This document shows positions 57,835 to 64,000 of a stretch of DNA of 64,000 bases, one piece after another. The translations under genes and the position numbers were made by a program. Positions within the stretch are counted from its first letter, which is position 1; each line of letters starts with the position of its first letter. Under the pieces are notes generated by a model, which was not told the origin of the DNA, made no database searches, and saw only the letters and a program-made list of their open reading frames with translations. This stretch comes from Natronincola peptidivorans (GTDB lineage Bacteria > Bacillota > Clostridia > Peptostreptococcales > Natronincolaceae): the NCBI RefSeq assembly GCF_900111615.1, contig NZ_FOHU01000001.1, positions 213,400 through 277,399 of the forward strand. The letters are read 5' to 3'.

Positions 57835-58434
57835 GTGGAAATTATTAATGAAATATATTCAATAAAAGAGATTTCTGATATTACTGGTTATAAACCACAT
57901 GTGATACGTTACTATGAAAAAGAATTTGAATTAGAGATACCTAGAAACGAGAGCAACAGAAGATATTTCACTATTAACGAACTAGAAAAATTAAGGTATA
58001 TTAAATCTTTGCAAGAAAAAGGATTGTCAAATAAGCAAATTAAACAAATACTAAAGTCTCCTGAAATCGTAATTAGTGATAATACAATGGATAATACTTC
58101 ACAAGAAGCAGCTATCTCGGTATTAGATGACTTATCCCAAGAAAGAGACATAGAGATAAGAAGAGATGACATACACGATATTTTAAAGCACTTAACAGAC
58201 GTTATGAAAAAACTAGATTATAGAAATGATATTGAAGAATTATCATATAAAATTGATGAAATACGAAATGAATTTGTCAATCAAGAGAAAGATGTATTGA
58301 TATGTGAAAATGCTAAGCTTAAAATGAAGGTTAAAGAAAAATCTTATGAAGTTGCGGAGTTAAAAGAAAAATTAAAGAGAGAGCAAAACAGAAAGATATC
58401 GATTTTCACTAAAATATTTGGTACAAGTAATTAA
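57835..58434 (+). CDS. MerR-type DNA-binding protein with coiled coil
   Basis: A regulator of about 199 residues, starting at GTG 57835, six bases after GGAGGTG; a longer frame to 57760 has no site. The N-terminal MerR winged helix is clear (IYSIKEISDITGYKPHVIRYYEKEF, then ESNRRYFTINELEKLRYI). In place of a metal- or drug-binding domain the rest is predicted helical and highly charged, with a coiled coil around 130-190. This fits a structural or chromosome-organising role as much as metabolite sensing. Target unknown. Confidence 0.85.
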   Translation: MEIINEIYSIKEISDITGYKPHVIRYYEKEFELEIPRNESNRRYFTINELEKLRYIKSLQEKGLSNKQIKQILKSPEIVISDNTMDNTSQEAAISVLDDLSQERDIEIRRDDIHDILKHLTDVMKKLDYRNDIEELSYKIDEIRNEFVNQEKDVLICENAKLKMKVKEKSYEVAELKEKLKREQNRKISIFTKIFGTSN

Positions 58435-58464
58435 AAGCTCAGTCAATATTTAGACTGAGCTTTT
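58433..58464. terminator. Bidirectional terminator between convergent genes
   Basis: AAAAGCTCAGTC and GACTGAGCTTTT form a perfect 12-bp stem around an eight-base loop, between the MerR-type gene (+) and the aminotransferase (-). Confidence 0.88.
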
Positions 58465-58519
58465 ACTATGCTTAAGTTATAGGAATATCTATCTATAGAA
58501 CGAGATGTAAGTTAGCTAC

Positions 58520-59716
58520 CTACCTTGTTCTATTAGGATAACTCTCTAATGCAAGCTTTAATATATTCATCGAAGACTTTAGGTCATTTTCATTTAAGAT
58601 ATAAGCAATTCTAGCTTCATCCTTACCTAAACCAGGTGTAGCATAAAACCCTTCAGCAGGTGCTAACATAACAGTTCCACCATCTACATCAAAGTCTTTT
58701 AGCATCCAAATCACAAACTTTTCTGCGTCATCTACTGGCAGTTTAGCAACGACATAGAAGGCACCAGTTGGCTTTTTACACAATACACCAGAAATATCAT
58801 TGAGACCTTTATATACGATATCTCTACGTTTTTGATACTCTTCATTAACTAGGTTAAAATAATTTTCCGATGTTTTATAAAGCTCTACAGAGCCAATTTG
58901 CTCTAATGTAGGAACACATAATCTTCCTTGGCAAAGCTTTAATATCTGTTTCATTAATTCTTTGTTTTTGCTGGTAATAGACCCTATTCTAGCACCACAG
59001 GCACTGTAACGCTTAGACACACTATCAATAATAACTACTCTATCTTGGATACCATCAATGTTACCGAAGCTGGTATAATTTAAACCATCATAAACAAATT
59101 CTCTATATACTTCATCAGCAATAATAAATAAATTGTACTCCTTTGCTAACTCTGCTAGCATTTCAATCTCTTCTTTTGTATAAACAACACCAGTAGGGTT
59201 ACCTGGGTTAGAAAGTAATATTGCTTTTGTACGAGGATTAATAGATTCCTCTAGTATCTTCTTATTAGGCAGATGAAAACCTTCTTCTGCTTTACAGGTA
59301 ATTGGAGAAACTTTAACATCTACAGCAGAGCTAAATCCGTTATAATTTGTATAAAAGGGTTCAGGTACTAAAATCTCGTCTCCAGCATCTGCTACAGCAA
59401 TAATTGTAAATAGTAAGGCTTCTGACCCACCATTGGTTATTAAAACCTCATCTTGATCATAAAACATATTGTACTTTTTATAATAGTCGATTATAGAACT
59501 AATTAACTCTGGCATTCCTTGTGATAAGGAGTAAGCCAAAACTTTCTCATCGTAATTGCGAATAGATTCCATAAAAGATGCAGGTGTTTCAATATCTGGT
59601 TGTCCAATGTTTAAATGATAAACATGCTTGCCACTAGCCTTTGCAGCTTGAGCGTAAGGTACTAACTTCCTTATGGGAGATTCTTGCATATCCGTAATAC
59701 GTTTAGATAAACTCAT
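58520..59716 (-). CDS. Class I/II pyridoxal-phosphate aminotransferase
   Basis: A 398-residue fold type I aminotransferase. It has HLNIGQPDIETP, NGGSEALLFT, SNPGNPTGVVY, ADEVYREFVYDG and the PLP Lys in SVSKRYSACGARIGS. The Cys-Gly in that stretch and the overall pattern differ from the aspB-type enzyme at 36960, so it has a different substrate, which I cannot name. The start follows AGGAGG on the minus strand. It is divergent from the second cis-prenyltransferase gene. Confidence 0.9.
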   Translation of the reverse strand: MSLSKRITDMQESPIRKLVPYAQAAKASGKHVYHLNIGQPDIETPASFMESIRNYDEKVLAYSLSQGMPELISSIIDYYKKYNMFYDQDEVLITNGGSEALLFTIIAVADAGDEILVPEPFYTNYNGFSSAVDVKVSPITCKAEEGFHLPNKKILEESINPRTKAILLSNPGNPTGVVYTKEEIEMLAELAKEYNLFIIADEVYREFVYDGLNYTSFGNIDGIQDRVVIIDSVSKRYSACGARIGSITSKNKELMKQILKLCQGRLCVPTLEQIGSVELYKTSENYFNLVNEEYQKRRDIVYKGLNDISGVLCKKPTGAFYVVAKLPVDDAEKFVIWMLKDFDVDGGTVMLAPAEGFYATPGLGKDEARIAYILNENDLKSSMNILKLALESYPNRTR

Positions 59717-59797
59717 TTGAATACCTCCTATGTATTATATTTGTATGTATTTCTATAATATAACAACTTCTAAAAGACAAATTAGGCAAACACTTTC

Positions 59798-59816
59798 ATT
59801 ATCAAGTAGTGATAAT
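59798..59816. repeat. Small palindrome in the divergent promoter region
   Basis: ATTATCA and TGATAAT separated by AGTAG. It lies in the 247-base gap between the aminotransferase (-) and the cis-prenyltransferase (+) and could bind a dimeric regulator. Confidence 0.4.
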
Positions 59817-59839
59817 ATTTACAATTCATATTAGTAATA

Positions 59840-59921
59840 ATTATTACCATTAAGTAGTTTATTATTATATCTTTAAAAAAATACTATTACCTGAATGACA
59901 ATTATAGATAGTGGTAATAAT
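59840..59921. repeat. Spaced inverted repeat in the divergent promoter region
   Basis: ATTATTACCATTA (59840-59852) is matched in reverse complement by TAGTGGTAATAAT (59909-59921) at 12 of 13 bases. The downstream arm ends eight bases before TATAAT at 59929-59934, a likely -10 box of the gene at 59964. Confidence 0.45.
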
Positions 59922-59963
59922 CAAGTAATATAATGAATAATTAAGGTTTTAGGAGGACTAAGT

Positions 59964-60608
59964 ATGAGAATTCCAACACATATAGGGATTATCCCGGATG
60001 GCAATAGAAGATGGGCAGATAGTAAAGGAATGTCAAAGGAAGAAGGATATCGTAAAGGTTTGAAACCTGGTCTAGAACTGTTTAAACTATGTAAAGAAGT
60101 TGGGATTAAAGAGTTAACTTATTATGGATTTACGATGGATAATACTAAACGTCCATCGATACAAACCATAGCATTTACGAAGGCCTGTATAGATGCTGTA
60201 AAAATGCTCTCTATGGAGGATGCTTCCTTATTGGTAATGGGAAATACTAATTCTTTAATGTTTCCAAAAGAATTAATACCGTATACCCAAAGACGAAGTT
60301 TTGGTAAGGGAACTACAAAGGTTAATTTTCTAGTAAACTATGGATGGCAATGGGACCTATCTAAAGCATCAGTAAGCCCTTCAAAGAAGAAGAACAATTG
60401 GACCAGTGAACTATATTCATCAGATATATCTAGAATCGATTTAATTATTAGGTGGGGAGGAAGACGAAGACTAAGCGGATTTTTACCAGTCCAATCAGTT
60501 TATTCAGATTTCTATGTAATAGACGAATATTGGCCAGATTTTACTTCTCAGCATTTTTTTGAAGCACTTGCATGGTATAATAAACAGGATATTACCTTAG
60601 GAGGATAA
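59964..60608 (+). CDS. Short divergent cis-prenyltransferase-like protein
   Basis: A 214-residue relative of UppS, about 35 residues shorter than the copy at 2400. It keeps the catalytic Asp12 in PDGNRRWAD, YGFTMDNTKRP (54-64), Arg163 and the WPDF ending. NYGGR is replaced by NYGWQ (125-129), and RTSGE/RLSNF by RWGGR (163-167) and RRLSGF. These motifs bind isopentenyl diphosphate, so activity, chain length or substrate may differ. GGAGG precedes the ATG. Flanked by an aminotransferase and miaB, with no lipid genes nearby. It is not the main UppS. Confidence 0.8.
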   Translation: MRIPTHIGIIPDGNRRWADSKGMSKEEGYRKGLKPGLELFKLCKEVGIKELTYYGFTMDNTKRPSIQTIAFTKACIDAVKMLSMEDASLLVMGNTNSLMFPKELIPYTQRRSFGKGTTKVNFLVNYGWQWDLSKASVSPSKKKNNWTSELYSSDISRIDLIIRWGGRRRLSGFLPVQSVYSDFYVIDEYWPDFTSQHFFEALAWYNKQDITLGG

Positions 60609-60620
60609 TAAGCTATTTTT

Positions 60621-60649
60621 TACAGGATAATCCATGCCTGTACTTTTTT
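60621..60649 (+). terminator. Terminator after the cis-prenyltransferase-like gene
   Basis: TACAGG pairs with CCTGTA and is followed by CTTTTTTT. The loop contains a further GGAT/ATCC pairing. Confidence 0.75.
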
Positions 60650-60729
60650 TATTAGTATAATTAGGATATAATATATTAATGAAAAAGTAATAGGTGTTGT
60701 AGTGCCGCAAAATTAAGGAGGAAATAGCT

Positions 60730-62160
60730 TTGAAAAGACAAAGTAACCATGAAATTACTTCTATAAATCTTCAAAGACAGCAAGAGATAATTGAAGAGAT
60801 ATCTAGTAATAATAAAGATATTTTAGAGAAAACAGGGAAGCAGAAGAAGGTACTAATAGTAACCTATGGTTGTCAAATGAATGAACATGATTCGGAAAAA
60901 TTATTAGGTATGCTTAAGGATATGGGCTACGTAGAAACGACAAAAAAGGAATTAGCAGACCTAATTATTTATAATACATGTTGTGTAAGAGAAAATGCAG
61001 AGTTAAAGGTTTATGGCAATTTAGGTGCATTAAAACCGTTAAAACAAAAAAACACTGATTTGATTATTGGAGTATGCGGCTGTATGATGCAACAACCTAA
61101 AGTAGTAGAAGAAATAAAAAGAAAATATAAGCATGTAGATTTAGTTTTTGGAACACATAATCTACATAATTTTCCTGAACTATTAGCTAACTGTAAACAA
61201 GCGGATAATATGTTGGTAGAGGTGTGGGACCAAGAAGGAGAAATTGTAGAAGGTGTACCTACCATAAGAAAATATGATACCAAAGCCTTTGTAAATATTA
61301 TGTATGGATGTAATAACTTTTGTACTTATTGTATCGTTCCCTACACTAGAGGTAGAGAGCGTAGCAGAGAAGTAAAAGATATTGTTAATGAAGTGGCTCA
61401 TCTAGTAGAACAAGGTACAAAAGAAATCACCTTACTAGGACAAAATGTAAACTCTTATGGAAAAACCTTGGAGAGAAAAATAGAATTTGCAGATTTACTA
61501 AGAGAATTAAACAAAATCAACGGCATCGAGAGAATAAGGTTTATGACATCTCATCCTAAGGATTTATCCCCCAGCTTAATAAAAGCTGTTGCTGAGTCTA
61601 ATAAAGTCTGTGAACATATACATTTACCGTTTCAAGCAGGCAGTAATAACATTTTAAATAAAATGAATAGAAGTTATACAAAGGAAGGATATTTGGAATT
61701 GGTAGAACAACTAAAACAGGCAATTCCTGAGGTTGCATTAACCACGGATATTATTGTCGGTTTTCCAGGAGAAACAGAAGAGGATTTTTTAGATACACTT
61801 GATGTAGTGGAAAAGGTTAGATTTCATTCAGCTTTTACCTTTCTATATTCAATCAGAGAAGGTACTCCAGCAGCTAAAATGGAAGAACAGATAGATGATG
61901 AAACAAAACATAAAAGATTCAATAAATTAGTAGAAACAGTAAATAGAATTAGTGGTGAAATAAATGAAAGTTACTTAGGAAAAGAAGTTGAAGTCCTAGT
62001 TGAAGGTACTAGCAAAACAGATGAAACAAGATTAATGGGTAGGACTAGACAAAACAAATTAGTAAATTTCAAAGGTAGCATATCCCTCATTGGAAAGCTT
62101 GTGATGATAAAAATTACTGAAGCAAAAACATTTTCTTTAAATGGAGAAATCATCTCTTAG
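60730..62160 (+). CDS. miaB: tRNA-2-methylthio-N6-dimethylallyladenosine synthase
   Basis: Radical SAM methylthiotransferase acting on i6A37 of tRNA. The 476-residue protein has an N-terminal extension of about 35 residues, the UPF0004 domain with Cys in [22 protein letters not shown] and GVCGCMMQ, the radical SAM cluster motif [20 protein letters not shown] (about 194-201), and a C-terminal TRAM domain. TTG start after AAGGAGG. miaB-mutS is a common order; the MiaA partner is expected downstream. Confidence 0.96.
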   Translation: MKRQSNHEITSINLQRQQEIIEEISSNNKDILEKTGKQKKVLIVTYGCQMNEHDSEKLLGMLKDMGYVETTKKELADLIIYNTCCVRENAELKVYGNLGALKPLKQKNTDLIIGVCGCMMQQPKVVEEIKRKYKHVDLVFGTHNLHNFPELLANCKQADNMLVEVWDQEGEIVEGVPTIRKYDTKAFVNIMYGCNNFCTYCIVPYTRGRERSREVKDIVNEVAHLVEQGTKEITLLGQNVNSYGKTLERKIEFADLLRELNKINGIERIRFMTSHPKDLSPSLIKAVAESNKVCEHIHLPFQAGSNNILNKMNRSYTKEGYLELVEQLKQAIPEVALTTDIIVGFPGETEEDFLDTLDVVEKVRFHSAFTFLYSIREGTPAAKMEEQIDDETKHKRFNKLVETVNRISGEINESYLGKEVEVLVEGTSKTDETRLMGRTRQNKLVNFKGSISLIGKLVMIKITEAKTFSLNGEIIS

Positions 62161-62171
62161 ATAGGATTAAG

Positions 62172-62203
62172 ACTGACTATAATATTAAGTCAGTTTTAAT
62201 TTT
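62172..62203 (+). terminator. Terminator after miaB
   Basis: ACTGACT pairs with AGTCAGT around ATAATATTA, followed by TTTAATTTTT. Confidence 0.8.
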
Positions 62204-62236
62204 TGCATTAGCGTAGTCATGTAATCATATAAAATG

Positions 62237-62252
62237 TTATCATAAATGATAA
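62237..62252. repeat. 16-base palindromic motif, copy 2
   Basis: TTATCATAAATGATAA, identical to 24863-24878. It lies about 80 bases before mutS, downstream of the miaB terminator. Confidence 0.45.
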
Positions 62253-62331
62253 AGTTATTATATAATTTTTTTAAATATTGATATATTTCTGTTATAATAT
62301 AGCTATGATTTCTTTTAAGGGGGTTATTACA

Positions 62332-64000
62332 GTGAAGAAGCTAACACCAATGATGCATCAATACTTAACGATAAAAGAACAATACAAAGATGCATTATTA
62401 CTATTTAGACTAGGGGACTTTTATGAATTGTTTTTAGATGACGCTATTGTTGCATCTAAAGAATTGGAAATCACTTTGACTGGTAGAGACTGTGGTCTAG
62501 AAGAGAGAGCCCCTATGTGTGGTGTACCTCATCATTCTGTAAATAATTATATTAATAAGCTTATTACGAAAGGGTATAAAGTAGCTATATGCGAGCAGAT
62601 TGAAGATGCATCTGAGGCAAAAGGAATTGTTAAGCGAGATGTAGTAAGAATTATTACTCCTGGTACTTTGATAGATACAGAGTTGTTAGAGGATAAAAAG
62701 AACAACTATTTAATGTGTATATATGGGAATAACAGTGGATTTGGGATAACCTATGTAGATGTATCAACAGGAGAATTATTTACCACGGAAATTACTCAAG
62801 AAAATCTAAAACAAAATCTTGAGGATGAGATATGTAAATTACAACCCAAAGAGATAATTTATTCAATAGAAGATAATGAACTAGAGGATTTTTTAAGAGT
62901 ATGTGAGAAAAAACATAATTTATACATAAATAAATATGATCAATGGAGATTTGAATATGATTATGTATTAAAACAAATTAAGAAGCACTTTCAAATTTTC
63001 ACATTAGACTCCTTAGGTTTTGCTAAAAACCACTTAGGTATTTACGCTACTGGGGGATTAATAGACTATCTTAAAACGACACAAAAGAGAGCTCTAAATC
63101 ATCTTAACAAAATACACATTTATTCATTAAAGCAATCGATGATACTAGATATAACCACTAGACGAAATTTAGAGTTGACAGAAACAATAAGAGAGAATAA
63201 GAAAAAGGGTTCTTTGTTAGGGGTATTAGATAAGACAGTAACCTCTATGGGAGGAAGAATGCTTCGGAAATGGATTGAAGAACCATTAATTGATGTGGAC
63301 AAGATTAATCTAAGATTAGATGCTGTTGAAAGTATAAAAGAAGATATCTTAACAAGAAAAGAACTTAAAGAAAATCTCAAGGAAATTTATGACCTAGAAA
63401 GACTATGCAGCAAAATTGTTTATGGAAGTGTAAATCCTAGAGATTTAGTAGCATTGAAAAACTCTCTTAAGCGACTACCTAATATAAAAAACATTATCAT
63501 AAATCAGAAAGCTGGCTTGTTACAATCAATAGTTGATGAAATAGATAATCATGATACTATAAAAGACTTAATTGAAGAGGCTATATTAGAGGAACCTTCT
63601 ATTGCAGTAAAAGAGGGTAATGTTATTAAGGATGGCTATAACCAAGAAGTAGATCAGTTGAGAAGTGCATCTAGAGATGGTAAATCCTGGATAACTACTT
63701 TAGAACTAAAGGAACGAGAAAAAACGGGGATTAAATCGTTGAAGATAGGATATAACAAAGTATTTGGGTATTATATTGAAGTGACAAGATCAAATTTGTC
63801 TATGGTTCCAACTGAATATATAAGAAAACAAACATTATCAAACTGTGAAAGATATATTACACCTGATTTAAAAGAGGTAGAGTCTAAAATTCTTGGTTCA
63901 GAGGAAAAAGTAATTTCACTTGAATATCAACTTTTCAACCAGATACGTAGTATTATAGAAAAAGAGGTAGCTAAGATTCAAAATACTGCACGTGCTATAG
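62332..64000 (+). CDS. mutS: DNA mismatch repair protein MutS, 5' part
   Basis: Mismatch recognition ATPase. The gene is open at the window end: 556 complete codons are present out of an expected 860-880. The GTG start follows AAGGGGG. Seen are the mismatch-binding domain I with FRLGDFYELF (the FYE wedge), TGRDCGLEERAPMCGVPHHS, the connector domain, and the lever and clamp regions up to KIGYNKVFGYYIEVT and CERYITPDLKEVE. The Walker A and C-terminal helix-turn-helix lie outside the window. Confidence 0.96.
   Translation, partial: MKKLTPMMHQYLTIKEQYKDALLLFRLGDFYELFLDDAIVASKELEITLTGRDCGLEERAPMCGVPHHSVNNYINKLITKGYKVAICEQIEDASEAKGIVKRDVVRIITPGTLIDTELLEDKKNNYLMCIYGNNSGFGITYVDVSTGELFTTEITQENLKQNLEDEICKLQPKEIIYSIEDNELEDFLRVCEKKHNLYINKYDQWRFEYDYVLKQIKKHFQIFTLDSLGFAKNHLGIYATGGLIDYLKTTQKRALNHLNKIHIYSLKQSMILDITTRRNLELTETIRENKKKGSLLGVLDKTVTSMGGRMLRKWIEEPLIDVDKINLRLDAVESIKEDILTRKELKENLKEIYDLERLCSKIVYGSVNPRDLVALKNSLKRLPNIKNIIINQKAGLLQSIVDEIDNHDTIKDLIEEAILEEPSIAVKEGNVIKDGYNQEVDQLRSASRDGKSWITTLELKEREKTGIKSLKIGYNKVFGYYIEVTRSNLSMVPTEYIRKQTLSNCERYITPDLKEVESKILGSEEKVISLEYQLFNQIRSIIEKEVAKIQNTARAI

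Overview
The window is about 64 kb of AT-rich, densely coding chromosomal DNA. It comes from an anaerobic, spore-forming low-GC Firmicute of class Clostridia. The gene order and protein lengths look like the Alkaliphilus/Natronincola group; that assignment is inferred, not tested. Pointers to the lifestyle are SpoVS, a YmxH-type sporulation protein and a YlxY-like deacetylase (sporulation), a four-subunit 2-oxoacid:ferredoxin oxidoreductase (anaerobic ferredoxin metabolism), and tRNA 2-selenouridine synthase (selenium use). Nearly all genes are on the + strand with ribosome-binding sites and short gaps. I saw no insertion sequence, prophage, CRISPR array, rRNA or tRNA.

Region 1 (1-12.3 kb) is the classic tsf-pyrH-frr-uppS-cdsA-dxr-rseP-ispG-polC block: translation, pyrimidine nucleotides, ribosome recycling, isoprenoid and phospholipid precursors, and the Gram-positive replicase. 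It carries a one-domain PASTA-like mini-gene between frr and uppS. Region 2 (12.2-26.2 kb) is the rimP-nusA-rnpM-ylxQ-infB-rbfA-nrnA-truB-ribF-rpsO-pnp translation/RNA cluster, followed by ylxY-, M16-peptidase-, ymxH- and tepA-type genes as in Bacillus. In it, ylxQ is split by a frameshift at a run of nine A. Region 3 (26.2-36.8 kb) holds ftsK, mnmH, rimO, pgsA, recA (with a clear SOS box), rny (apparently starting at ATT), spoVS, a PHP phosphoesterase and a PadR regulator.

Region 4 (36.9-49.9 kb) is metabolic: an aspartate-type aminotransferase, purB, asnS, an RsuA/RluB pseudouridine synthase, a GNAT, an MnmM-type methyltransferase, an orphan carboxyltransferase, an unknown RNase H-like protein on the minus strand, surE, and korDABC followed by an RpiR-family regulator. 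Two 16-bp palindromic sites lie upstream of korD, one overlapping the putative -35, which suggests local control of kor. Region 5 (50-64 kb) has a histidine phosphatase, cmk-ispH-rpsA, cheR, three tandem M42 aminopeptidases, a MerR-type regulator, an aminotransferase on the minus strand, a short divergent cis-prenyltransferase, miaB and the 5' part of mutS, which runs off the window.

Most of the window is ordinary core genome. The items most worth a second look are the kor operator pair with its neighbouring RpiR gene, the ylxQ frameshift, the ATT start of rny, a perfect 18-bp-arm palindrome before ftsK, the minus-strand RNase H-like protein, and the second cis-prenyltransferase with altered motifs.
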